A stretch of 64,000 nt of DNA, taken from NCBI GenBank assembly GCA_041941305.1, contig JBGTQJ010000019.1, forward strand, positions 90,718 to 154,717, written 5' to 3'. Of this stretch, positions 10,141 through 18,986 are shown piece by piece (within the stretch, counting starts at the first letter, position 1; each line of letters begins with the position of its first letter). The stretch is from JANSWP01 sp041941305. GTDB lineage: Bacteria > Bacteroidota > Bacteroidia > Chitinophagales > Saprospiraceae. The translations under genes were made by a program, and so were the position numbers. A model generated the notes under the pieces. The model was not told the origin of the DNA. It ran no database searches and saw nothing but the letters and a program-made list of their open reading frames with translations.

Positions 10141-10239
10141 AGAGGGGCGTTTTTTGATGATTTTCCGTCGNNNNNNNNNNTTTTAGTGGGTGTTTTTTTT
10201 TTTATTTTCGCCCTAAAAAAAAAAAAAAAACGCCCCTCT
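10141..10239. repeat. Inverted repeat interrupted by assembly gap
   Basis: AGAGGGGCG (10141-10149) is the exact complement of CGCCCCTCT (10231-10239). Adjoining T and A runs extend the stem to about 15 bp. Between the arms lie 10 Ns and T/A homopolymers. The left flank, a small GGCG/CGCC hairpin then GTCGAA and TTTTAGAGGGG, follows the same order as the flanks of the palindrome at 55047. It lies between the two caspase genes and probably marks a palindromic element that could not be assembled. Confidence 0.5.
10171..10180. other. Assembly gap (10 N)
   Basis: Ten Ns at the centre of an inverted repeat. The true length is unknown. The gap lies between two genes and disrupts neither. Confidence 0.99.
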
Positions 10240-10269
10240 GAAGAATAAGATTGCAATGTCTTCCCTCGT

Positions 10270-13047
10270 TTAAGCAATTTCAAATTTTTTCAAATATTCG
10301 GAAGCAAAGTCAGATTTTTTTACTTTTTCAAAAATACTTTTAATGTCATCCTTTGTTAAAATTTGATCATGGTCTTCCAATACTGCAGCATACTGCATGA
10401 GTTCTGGGTCTCGGTGTATGATTTGAATGGCTTCCAATTCAATCATTTCTTCTAAAGCTGTCATAGGTCTGTTATCTTCATCTGGATCCGCGTTTTTTCC
10501 AAAAGTTTGCTTTAAGAATGCTCCGAATCCAGAGATAATCCTTGCCTTTTTTTCGTTTCTTTTTAATTTGTTCTTTGGTGGAGGAGGGTGATTAATTAGT
10601 GCATCATAAGCTTTAATAACACCCATACCCAAATATTTTCTGGCATTGGGATAAGAAGCATCCGCAGAATCGAAAAGAGCTTTTCTGGTAGCTTCTGCCC
10701 ACCTCCAATTGGGATCTCCATAATCTCTTTGCATTTGATTTCTATGCCTCGTGATATACAATGCCGCTGCTGCCGCAATCTGAGGAGTGGCAGATGAAGT
10801 GCCTCCACCTGAACGCAAAAAGACTGAGCTATTGTCTTCTTTTAATTCTGCCCAGGGAATATTTGGTGTATATCCTGCAATGGCATAATCCATTGCCCAC
10901 TGAGGTCCGTAATTTCCTTGCATGAATTCTCCACCAGCTGTTTTCTGATATTGTGTATTGCTGTCGAAAACATAAGGTTGCTGATTATAGGTTACTCCTG
11001 TGGCAGCAATTACTCGGGCAAACCTGGCGGGATACATCAATTTCTTGGGAAGTAGGCTTTGCCCCAAACTACCAATACTCCGAAGCGCACTGCGAATAGG
11101 ACGCCTCCATTGAAAAGATGCATCATTTCTTCGCCAGCTATTGCCTGCTGCAGATACAACTATACATCCCGCATCGTAGGCCTCATTGACTACCTTTGCC
11201 CAGGCTCTTGAGGGACTTCCAGCCATTGACATGCTTACGACGTTGCATTGACACTTATCACTAATTGCATATTTTAGTGCTTGTGCAAATTCTTTCACAT
11301 TAAACATCAATCCAGTGAGTGCCACAGTTTCTGATATCCTGAGTGGAATTATTTCAGCAAAGGGAATCCCTCCAATTTCCCCTTCAAAATTGCCATAGCT
11401 CTGGTCTTTGGGAATAAGACCCCCACTCAGTATAGCTAGTGTTGCGGTTCCATGAAAATCTTGCTCTGCAATTCTTTGAACAGCCTCCCAATTGACGATT
11501 TTTCCTTTATTCCTTTCTCTTGCCAAAACATCTATTGCTGGATTCGTTTTTTCTCCGGGCAGGAAACTTTTTGCAAGCTTTCTATTAATTTTTGTGTTCT
11601 TAAAAGCGATATGTTCATATCGAATACCCGTATCAATATGGGCTATTCTTGCTGTTTCTTTTTGTTTAGATACTTCCAAATATTTCTGCACATAAGTTCT
11701 CGCTTTTTCAAGTTGAGAAAAACGCTCTCCTAAATACCATGAAAATTCATCCTGATTTGGAGAAGGCCATCTTTGTAAAAATGTATTCGCATTTTTACTC
11801 ATCATTCCAAAAGCTTTTCCATCTCTTATTTCTTCACAAAAGGTAGGTTCTATAAAAACCGGGCTACCTTTTTTTTCTAGTTCAAAATATTTTTCATAGG
11901 CTAGGTCCCAGGCTTTTGCTTTATTTTTATGTTGCTTTGAAGAAGGCTGCCAGTAAAGTGAACTGGTCTCTTTTGCCAAGGATTTTTTCTCTTCTGTAAG
12001 CAAGGAAATCCACTCCTCCTTCTCGACAATACTTTTATCACCCAATTCTGAGGAATCTATTAATAAACCGGTATTGGTTTCTTCAACTACGTCCTTTCCT
12101 TTGACCCATTTAGTTAGTGCCCCTATTTTTGCTCTTTGTTCCTCATTTAACTGCTTATTATCTTTGACAAACGGAATTGATTCTAAAAAATAGTTGGATG
12201 GGGCACCAAATAAGTCATCATTAAACATTGGGCTTTGATTTTCTCCTGTTCGCTCCCTGATGCTTTGATGTACTTGCTCTATTTCATCATAAAAGGCTTT
12301 GTAGTTGGAAAATGGTTTTTCACTAAAATTATTTAAGAAAATTCTGGTGTACTTGCTCATAAAAGGACCAGCTAAGGCCACCTGGTCTGCTTTGCAGGCA
12401 GCTAGATGCAAAAAATCAGCTTTTATAGAAGTGGGCCGATTTGCATATTTATCTTGAAGCCCTAGATAAAGTTGCTTGATTGCTTCTTCATTTGCAGAAC
12501 CTTTGAAAAATTTTTCCATCGTCTGGCTGTCCATAGATTTTGAAATCCACCATCTTTTATCCAAATCATCGCCAATCATCAATTCTCTGGCTGCTCCTCC
12601 ACTGTGGCAACTATCCATGACTAAAACAATTTTCACCCCTTCTTCGAAGGCTGCCCATATTTCCGGCAATTCAATATCCAACATCTGCCTGTCATATAGA
12701 CACCAGGTTTCATAAGTCTCGGCCGCTTTATCATCGTCATCAGTATCTGGATCCAAATAGGTCATTCTTCCTCCATGACCCGAATAGGTAATTAATAAAA
12801 AGTCGCCACCTTTCATGCTTTCTTTTAAGGATAATAGCTCCTTCTTAAAATTGCTGACAGTCGCAGTTTCATTCAATAAAACTTTTATGTTTTTTTCCTC
12901 AAAGCCTAGAATTTTTGCAAATTCTTTCATAGCCAGGGTATCGGTCTCACAACAAGGAAGTGATCGAAGGGTATAATTATAGTGAGTCTCATCTACATGC
13001 ACCACACCAACATGCAGAGCGTAAAAGGTAGGGCTTGTGTTTGGCAT
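10270..13047 (-). CDS. Caspase-like (C14) + subtilisin (S8) fusion protease
   Basis: 925 residues carrying two protease domains, both with complete catalytic sets. Residues ~5-290: metacaspase-like C14 with TYSGHGG (His91) and DSCHSGG (Cys147). Residues ~465-800: subtilisin-family S8 with Asp471 (HIDTG), His531 (FHGT), oxyanion Asn635 (SAAGN) and Ser750 (GGGTSSATP). The 300-460 segment is a helical linker that could hold a propeptide-like or processing region. The last ~110 residues are charged and helical. There is no signal peptide, so it should act in the cytoplasm. The gap to the LRR gene is 197 nt. I infer a cascade in which the caspase half cleaves or licenses the subtilisin, but the sequence does not show which protease acts first. 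Confidence 0.9.
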   Translation of the reverse strand: MPNTSPTFYALHVGVVHVDETHYNYTLRSLPCCETDTLAMKEFAKILGFEEKNIKVLLNETATVSNFKKELLSLKESMKGGDFLLITYSGHGGRMTYLDPDTDDDDKAAETYETWCLYDRQMLDIELPEIWAAFEEGVKIVLVMDSCHSGGAARELMIGDDLDKRWWISKSMDSQTMEKFFKGSANEEAIKQLYLGLQDKYANRPTSIKADFLHLAACKADQVALAGPFMSKYTRIFLNNFSEKPFSNYKAFYDEIEQVHQSIRERTGENQSPMFNDDLFGAPSNYFLESIPFVKDNKQLNEEQRAKIGALTKWVKGKDVVEETNTGLLIDSSELGDKSIVEKEEWISLLTEEKKSLAKETSSLYWQPSSKQHKNKAKAWDLAYEKYFELEKKGSPVFIEPTFCEEIRDGKAFGMMSKNANTFLQRWPSPNQDEFSWYLGERFSQLEKARTYVQKYLEVSKQKETARIAHIDTGIRYEHIAFKNTKINRKLAKSFLPGEKTNPAIDVLARERNKGKIVNWEAVQRIAEQDFHGTATLAILSGGLIPKDQSYGNFEGEIGGIPFAEIIPLRISETVALTGLMFNVKEFAQALKYAISDKCQCNVVSMSMAGSPSRAWAKVVNEAYDAGCIVVSAAGNSWRRNDASFQWRRPIRSALRSIGSLGQSLLPKKLMYPARFARVIAATGVTYNQQPYVFDSNTQYQKTAGGEFMQGNYGPQWAMDYAIAGYTPNIPWAELKEDNSSVFLRSGGGTSSATPQIAAAAALYITRHRNQMQRDYGDPNWRWAEATRKALFDSADASYPNARKYLGMGVIKAYDALINHPPPPKNKLKRNEKKARIISGFGAFLKQTFGKNADPDEDNRPMTALEEMIELEAIQIIHRDPELMQYAAVLEDHDQILTKDDIKSIFEKVKKSDFASEYLKKFEIA

Positions 13048-13244
13048 CTTATTAAGTGTTTTATTTTGAAGAAATTATCTTAAAAAATATTCTCTACTGT
13101 GCACTTTTTAGAAACAGAAGGGAAGGTTTATCATCTTCGATTTTTATCATTTTTTACAAGCTTGTTTCCTGCTTCTAATGTCTTGATTCCTATAAAGTGT
13201 AGGGTATAGAAAAAATATATAATTCAATGAAGCAACTTTACTGA

Positions 13245-16200
13245 TTATAGGTCATCAATTATACTCAATAATGAATAATTAATCCTGGATAGGCGACGAG
13301 ATTCATCACTTGAACTAATCAGTCCACTAATCTTATCTCTTTTTAGTCCATTGTATTGGCCAGATAATAAAATAATGCTATTCTGAAAGTCATTATGAAA
13401 TTCTAAATTCATTAATTCTTTCAAAACTTTCTCTGTTTTTCCCTCCCCAATATCTCGTCTTAAGCGTTCTTTTAATTTATTTAGATTTTGTCCTGTTCCA
13501 GGCGTTTTTGAATCCTCTTTACTTCCCGATGGTTTGCCTTTTTGAATATCTTCAATATCATCTAGCAATTTGTCGTTTGACTTTTTCAAACTTTCAAGCC
13601 TCTCCAATTCTTCCTTTTGTTTTTTTTCCATTCTTTCATGTGCTTCCTGCTGATATTTTCCATCGGGGAAAAGCTCCAAATATTCAAGATAATCTTCTTC
13701 ATTGTCTTTATTTCTTGCCACCTTCCAAATCTTTTCTTCCTCTCTGACAAGTTTAATCGTCAATTTTTTTGTAAGCCAATCTTTAGTTGTGATTTCTTCT
13801 AAATCTTCATCTTCTAAGTCAAAAGACAAATCTCTCTGACCGATGCCTTTGGTTCTTTCCAGGGATACCATATTGGGTTCAATTCCAGTTTCTGTGAATT
13901 GTTCAGTGTCAATGGGATTGGTGCTTATTATAACTTGAAAAATATCTGTAGATGAGGCTTGTTCATCATTTGCTATTAATAAGTTTTCCCTTAATAAATC
14001 GTGAGTAATTAGATCGCTATCTTTAATTTGAAGCACTTCGCCTACCCTCATAATGCGAAATCTTGAACTTAAATAGAGCAAATTAAAATATAAATCCCTT
14101 CCAGTCCTGTTGCTTACAAGGATGCTAAAAGGAATTTTTTCTTCCTTGTATTCCAAATTGATTACGGAATCGGTGTCATAGGATTGCTTTGTCTTAATAT
14201 CAATAAACTGAATTTCAATTTTAGAAGAATCCAATCCAGAATTTTCATTCTGCAAATTGGAAATGCGTTCCCATTTTTCAATCTGCTCCAGAACTTCTAT
14301 CACATACTTGACTTCCTCTCGTCCAAACCCCCTAATTCCATGTATCAATTGTTGGCTGTAATCATTTCGGATTATGGACAAAGCATCGGGTTCAAGTTTT
14401 AATTGATAGCTACTGCTTGCTCCATCTTGAATGTCCAGGAATTTAGAGGGATTCGAATTGTAGAATTTGAAAAATTGATTTTTTAAATCTTCTTCTCCAT
14501 TTACATCTACTGGCAATTTCAGTAAAGAGGTGGATATAATCTGTTTAATGTCATAATCTTCAAATAACTGCCAGTTTCGGATGTGATAAGCACGGGTGTC
14601 TTCAACCGTCAAGTCATCTACCAGCTGAATTAGTCCATTTGAGATTTTGCTTTGTGTATCCTGATCTACATCTGGACTGGAATGAGCTCTGGAAGAGAAT
14701 TGTCGATTTTGCTTTTTCAATTCCTTGATGGTTCCTTTTTTATATTCGGCTGGTACATGTTGATTCCATTCTCTAAAAAAACCATTTACATTAAATCTGG
14801 AAATCTGATTTTTTAAACTCTTCTGGATAGGTTTTAGGTCTGAAGGAACTTTGGGAAGTAATTCCCATTTAAATCCCGTTTCTAGCTGATCCATGATCCC
14901 CTTTAATACAGGATTGAAGGCTGTTTTATATTCATTATTTTCATATAAGTGTACTTTGGTTTCTTCAAAAGAATCATTTAGTGGCTTCCGCTCCGCCAAT
15001 TTTTGATAAAAATAATCGGTGAATGCAATAGCGTCTTTGTTACTTATTTCGTTATTTGTCACAATCAATCCTGGCGAAATATTTCCGAAATTATCTTTTG
15101 AAAGAAGAAGCGAATTATTTCCGTTTAAAACAATTAATTTAAGCTCATGTAGAAAAGCGAAGAATCTGTTAATTAACTCTGGTTGAATTCGAATAAATTC
15201 TTTTTTTTCATTAAAAAGGGCTAGCTCTCCTTTTCGACTAATAAATCCTCCAAAGTGGAATACAACCAAATGCTTTTGATATTTTTTAAATGTTTCAAAT
15301 AATTCAACAGTACTGGGGTCAACAAGTATTTCAAGGTAAAATTGATTGTTGGTAATGTATTTTTGAAACTGATTCCTGATTGCCTCTTCTTCTTCTTTAA
15401 GCTTTAAATCACCATATATAGTTTCTCCAGCAAACACTGCCAGCATTACTGGAATATCTCTATCAAATTTTGGCAAATTATCAAAGTAGTCTCTTATTTC
15501 TTGACCAGTAGATTGTAAATAATTTGATGGAATGTTTAATACAGGATTGCCTTTTAAATTGAGAGATTTTAAATTTTTCATTTTAGTAATCTCCTGAGGC
15601 AAAAACTGTATTTTATTGTTTGCCAGGGAAAGGCCGTGTAAGTTCTTATGTCGAAGCAAAGGACTTGGTAAAATTTCAATTTGAGCATCATCAATTTGCA
15701 ATAATTCCAGGCTTTTAATGTTGTGAGTAATGGATGCTGGGATAAAGTTTATTGGATTTTTGCTGGCAAATAATTTCTTTAATGATCTTAATCTTGAAAT
15801 TTTTAAGGGAAACTTGCTTAGCTGATTATTATCAAGATTGAGTTCTTCCAAATGTGTTAACTCGAACAACTGTTCCGGAAGCTCCTTTAATCCCAAACTG
15901 CTGAGATCCAACCGAGTATTAGTAGGTGCTTTTGCTTCTTCTATTCTCCTCAAAGCTTTTTCTCTGGCTCTTTCTTCGGCTGAATTATATATTCTTATTT
16001 TCCCTTCTAACTCTTCCCATAATGGAATTTCCAGTACTTTCCCTCCGGGCTTTTTATCATCACCTACAGCAAGCATATTGCCTTTGTCAAACTGGTTTTG
16101 AACAATGGATTTATCATAACCAAATATGGCAGCCTTTATCCCTTTCGTGACCTCCAAAAGACCAGAAAATCGATTGTCCTGATAGTTGTAGGCTTCTAAC

Positions 16201-16730
16201 AATTCTCTCAATCTCAAGATTTCAGTTTCGTTTTTGGATTTAATACTTTGATCAAGAGCCTCTTTTATTTTTCCAGCTGCCATTTCAGGAGCCAATGTAG
16301 CCAGTGCAGTCCAATATTGAGCATCCTCCAGGAATGGATCGGATTGAGTGGCATCCGTATATTGATATAAGAATTGAGCGAGGGCTTTTAGTCTTTCAGC
16401 TCCAAATCGCAAATCACTTTCGAGTTGATGCAGCAAATATCCTCGAATCTCTTGATCCATTTCAAAAAAATTCTTTCCTGTAGGAGCAACCAAATTTGAC
16501 ATTAATAAATCAGAAACGGCAATGATGTCTATACTTCTTGGGGTATCGATGGTGAGGTATGCAGAATAATTCTTAAAGTTTGCCCAGATTTGATATAAAA
16601 GGTCTGATGTAAGTACAATAGGAAATGCAGAATGGCAAGCGAGGATGTAATGTCCATCCTGGTATCCCAATGCTCTGAATTTCTCTTTGAAGAATTGGAC
16701 TCTTTTTTGGGTACTTTCAGAAAATGTCAT
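13245..16730 (-). CDS. LRR protein with catalytically dead CHAT domain, shared beta module and EAD-like C-terminus
   Basis: 1161 residues. 1-265: an N-terminal helical module ('YQIWANF', 'AVSDLLMSNL', 'FEMDQEIR') of a type seen beside MoxR/vWA genes; I cannot name it. 272-405: about six leucine-rich repeats. 426-600: a CHAT-like fold aligning with the active CHAT in this operon, but HYGGHA is replaced by HFGGF (His to Phe496) and LNGC by LNGN (Cys to Asn538), so the dyad is lost. 818-995: module shared with the caspase at 7497. 1010-1035: a YLELFPDGKYQQEA motif. 1083-1161: small helical domain resembling effector-associated domain 11 ('ILLSGQYNGLKRD', 'GLISSSDE'). It starts 16 nt after the vWA gene. 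Likely a scaffold or sensor rather than an enzyme. Confidence 0.8.
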   Translation of the reverse strand: MTFSESTQKRVQFFKEKFRALGYQDGHYILACHSAFPIVLTSDLLYQIWANFKNYSAYLTIDTPRSIDIIAVSDLLMSNLVAPTGKNFFEMDQEIRGYLLHQLESDLRFGAERLKALAQFLYQYTDATQSDPFLEDAQYWTALATLAPEMAAGKIKEALDQSIKSKNETEILRLRELLEAYNYQDNRFSGLLEVTKGIKAAIFGYDKSIVQNQFDKGNMLAVGDDKKPGGKVLEIPLWEELEGKIRIYNSAEERAREKALRRIEEAKAPTNTRLDLSSLGLKELPEQLFELTHLEELNLDNNQLSKFPLKISRLRSLKKLFASKNPINFIPASITHNIKSLELLQIDDAQIEILPSPLLRHKNLHGLSLANNKIQFLPQEITKMKNLKSLNLKGNPVLNIPSNYLQSTGQEIRDYFDNLPKFDRDIPVMLAVFAGETIYGDLKLKEEEEAIRNQFQKYITNNQFYLEILVDPSTVELFETFKKYQKHLVVFHFGGFISRKGELALFNEKKEFIRIQPELINRFFAFLHELKLIVLNGNNSLLLSKDNFGNISPGLIVTNNEISNKDAIAFTDYFYQKLAERKPLNDSFEETKVHLYENNEYKTAFNPVLKGIMDQLETGFKWELLPKVPSDLKPIQKSLKNQISRFNVNGFFREWNQHVPAEYKKGTIKELKKQNRQFSSRAHSSPDVDQDTQSKISNGLIQLVDDLTVEDTRAYHIRNWQLFEDYDIKQIISTSLLKLPVDVNGEEDLKNQFFKFYNSNPSKFLDIQDGASSSYQLKLEPDALSIIRNDYSQQLIHGIRGFGREEVKYVIEVLEQIEKWERISNLQNENSGLDSSKIEIQFIDIKTKQSYDTDSVINLEYKEEKIPFSILVSNRTGRDLYFNLLYLSSRFRIMRVGEVLQIKDSDLITHDLLRENLLIANDEQASSTDIFQVIISTNPIDTEQFTETGIEPNMVSLERTKGIGQRDLSFDLEDEDLEEITTKDWLTKKLTIKLVREEEKIWKVARNKDNEEDYLEYLELFPDGKYQQEAHERMEKKQKEELERLESLKKSNDKLLDDIEDIQKGKPSGSKEDSKTPGTGQNLNKLKERLRRDIGEGKTEKVLKELMNLEFHNDFQNSIILLSGQYNGLKRDKISGLISSSDESRRLSRINYSLLSIIDDL

Positions 16731-16746
16731 TTTTTCACTGTATAAG

Positions 16747-17934
16747 CTATTTGGTTTTTGCTGATTTTAGCCATCTCATTGCTCTGTTAAATCCCTCTTT
16801 GGTGAAATCAAACATTTCTATTACATCCGATATTTCACTTGCCGAATTGCCTTTCCACCGAAAGGCAGGAATAGGGTTTAGCCATGCATGTGGTCTATGG
16901 CGAATCAGACCTAGAAATTTTTTCGTTGCTTTTATTCTTTCTTCTGAATAGTTTCCTCGCGCTGCACCAGCATCACTAAAGATCAAGAAGGAATGTTGGT
17001 TTTCATTTTTTAATAAGTGAACCGGAAAAGGTTTGACGCGCGTTCTATCTATATACACATTTTCAGATGGAAAGTCATGAAAATAATAGACGCGGTGACC
17101 AGCTTGTTTGTGTTTGTCGTAGGTCGCTTGTACAATACTATTTGCCATTTGATGAAAAGCAATCATAGATCCTCCCCAGTCAATCAGAATAGTTAAGGGG
17201 GTGATTGCAAAGGATGCATTTTTCAAAATCAACCTGTCGAAGTAGCCATTTGTTGTTACTCGCCTAATTGTAGCTTCCAGGTCCACAATTTTTTCTCCCT
17301 TTAGATTATGAAAACTGCGAAGTGATCGAATGCCCTGTTCCATCCTTCTGGGTGAAAATGGAAAATATCTTTTTTTCAGTAAAAATGGCCGACTGTATAT
17401 TTCTCGTTCTAATTGAGATACCTGGGAAAGAGTTGGATTTTCAATTACACCACCCTTAACAGATTCCTCAAACTGGATACTCACTTTGGTATGAGCCCTG
17501 TATTCCTCCTTATTAATGCCAGGGTCATCCTGGTAGTCATCCATCATCTCGTCATCAGGGTCTAATTTAAAGGATTCATTATCATCTTCAGGATCTTCCT
17601 CTGCTTTGTCTCCATCAGAGATTAAATCCTGATTTAGGTTCTTTTTGTCTTTTCCATTCACTTTGCTGTCGGGTTCTTTTTCATCTTTTTCAAATAAAGC
17701 CAGGTATTGAAAAAACAGATTCCTAAAATCCTTCTCTCTGTGATAAGGTTTGAAAAATAGCAGGTGACAAATTGAATACAAGTCTTCTTTAGAAGCTAAA
17801 CCTCTTCCTTTTTGAATTTGGTCTAAAAGATTAAGATAAGCTTCTAGCTCGACTGCGGTATGCCCTAGTGATCTATCATATGATTTGATAGATTCAAAAA
17901 AGGAGTACATTGGATAATCTGCCAGCTTTTTCAT
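16747..17934 (-). CDS. vWA-domain protein of MoxR-vWA pair
   Basis: 395 residues. N-terminal helical part (1-85), an acidic low-complexity linker (~85-140), then a vWA domain (~245-380). The MIDAS loop reads IDWGGSM (Asp252, Gly254, Ser256) instead of the usual DxSxS, so one metal-ligand Ser is Gly. A further Asp321 in FSDAG is kept. The ATG overlaps the MoxR stop (17931-17934), indicating translational coupling. MoxR-vWA pairs act as chaperone-like switches in which the ATPase remodels the vWA protein or its client. In CHAT/caspase loci they are thought to gate the effector, and that is inferred here. Confidence 0.8.
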   Translation of the reverse strand: MKKLADYPMYSFFESIKSYDRSLGHTAVELEAYLNLLDQIQKGRGLASKEDLYSICHLLFFKPYHREKDFRNLFFQYLALFEKDEKEPDSKVNGKDKKNLNQDLISDGDKAEEDPEDDNESFKLDPDDEMMDDYQDDPGINKEEYRAHTKVSIQFEESVKGGVIENPTLSQVSQLEREIYSRPFLLKKRYFPFSPRRMEQGIRSLRSFHNLKGEKIVDLEATIRRVTTNGYFDRLILKNASFAITPLTILIDWGGSMIAFHQMANSIVQATYDKHKQAGHRVYYFHDFPSENVYIDRTRVKPFPVHLLKNENQHSFLIFSDAGAARGNYSEERIKATKKFLGLIRHRPHAWLNPIPAFRWKGNSASEISDVIEMFDFTKEGFNRAMRWLKSAKTK

Positions 17935-18986
17935 GATTGAACTGAGCTTGTTTTTTGAGCTTTTTTCTTAAAATGTATTAGACTATTCCAGTTTTTAAAT
18001 AATACTTGTTGGAATGGAATTTCATCAACCCCTTTTCCAACTTTTTTCAATTCACCTAACAGTTCTTCGCTTAATTTATCTTTTGATTTGTTTTCATTGT
18101 AATATTTAATGGCTTCATACCAATCCAATAGTTCGCTTGTGGAAACATTCTTTTCACCTATTACCTTTTTTAATTCTTCCCTGATTTTGATAAAATGTTT
18201 CACAACTTTTTCAGCAAGGTCTTTTTCAGATTTGTTGGCTGTACCATTATAAAATCTTCGATCAATTATGAGTTCTAAAGTCTCTTTTTTTAAAGGTTTG
18301 ATATAATGGAACAAACATCTTCTAAGAAATGCATCGGGAAGGGGTTTCTCTGCATTGCTGGTAATAAAAATAATAGGTTTATGACTAGAGGTGATTTTCT
18401 TATCTATTTCCGTGATGGTATATTCTCCTTTATCTATCTCATTTAATAGATCATTTGGGAAATCTATATCTGCCTTGTCGATTTCGTCAATTAATATAAT
18501 GGCCCGCTTATCCTCTGATTGAGAATTTTTCATAGCTTGTCCTAAGGGGCGATCATGTATATAATGGTTCTTATCAAGATTTTCCCTTCCTTTTTTTCTA
18601 TCTTCTTTTTTTATCTGGGAATCCCCTAATCGCTCTATTGCATCGTATTCATAAAGACCGTCTTTGGCTTTGGAAGAAGATTTGATATTCCATTCGAAAT
18701 ATAAATCTTGATAATCCTGAACAATTTTGCCATTTTCTTCTTTGTGATAAAGTTCATAGGCGACTGCTTGTGCTAATTTGGATTTTCCGCAGCCTGGCTG
18801 ACCCATCAAAAGTAATGGGCGCTTTAGAAGAATAGCTAAATTGACAGCCTTGACAAGATCAGGTTCCGGAATATAGGGATTGAGATTTTCTTCAATCTCT
18901 TTCACTTTTCCATTTATCTCCCTATTCCTTTTGATTTCTTTTGGTTCTTGCAAACTCTGACCTGAATAATTTAATATTTTGCTCAT
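17931..18986 (-). CDS. MoxR-family AAA+ ATPase
   Basis: 351 residues. Walker A GQPGCGKS (62-69), Walker B IILIDEID (Asp167, Glu168), sensor-1 Asn in ITSNAEKPLPDAF (Asn211), and an LRRC arginine pair (222-223). These and the domain order fit the MoxR group of AAA+ ATPases. All nucleotide-binding residues are present, so it is probably active. It overlaps both neighbours by 4 nt (CHAT gene upstream, vWA gene downstream), so the three proteins are probably made in fixed ratio. It likely uses ATP to remodel the vWA protein or to hold the CHAT and caspase partners inactive until a trigger. Confidence 0.92.
   Translation of the reverse strand: MSKILNYSGQSLQEPKEIKRNREINGKVKEIEENLNPYIPEPDLVKAVNLAILLKRPLLLMGQPGCGKSKLAQAVAYELYHKEENGKIVQDYQDLYFEWNIKSSSKAKDGLYEYDAIERLGDSQIKKEDRKKGRENLDKNHYIHDRPLGQAMKNSQSEDKRAIILIDEIDKADIDFPNDLLNEIDKGEYTITEIDKKITSSHKPIIFITSNAEKPLPDAFLRRCLFHYIKPLKKETLELIIDRRFYNGTANKSEKDLAEKVVKHFIKIREELKKVIGEKNVSTSELLDWYEAIKYYNENKSKDKLSEELLGELKKVGKGVDEIPFQQVLFKNWNSLIHFKKKAQKTSSVQS

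Noticed and set aside
10083..10283. N-terminal extension of the caspase gene through the Ns
   Set aside because: The extension is low-complexity, crosses an assembly gap of unknown length, and the caspase fold starts at the ATG at 10082 (MKKYAFLVGI).
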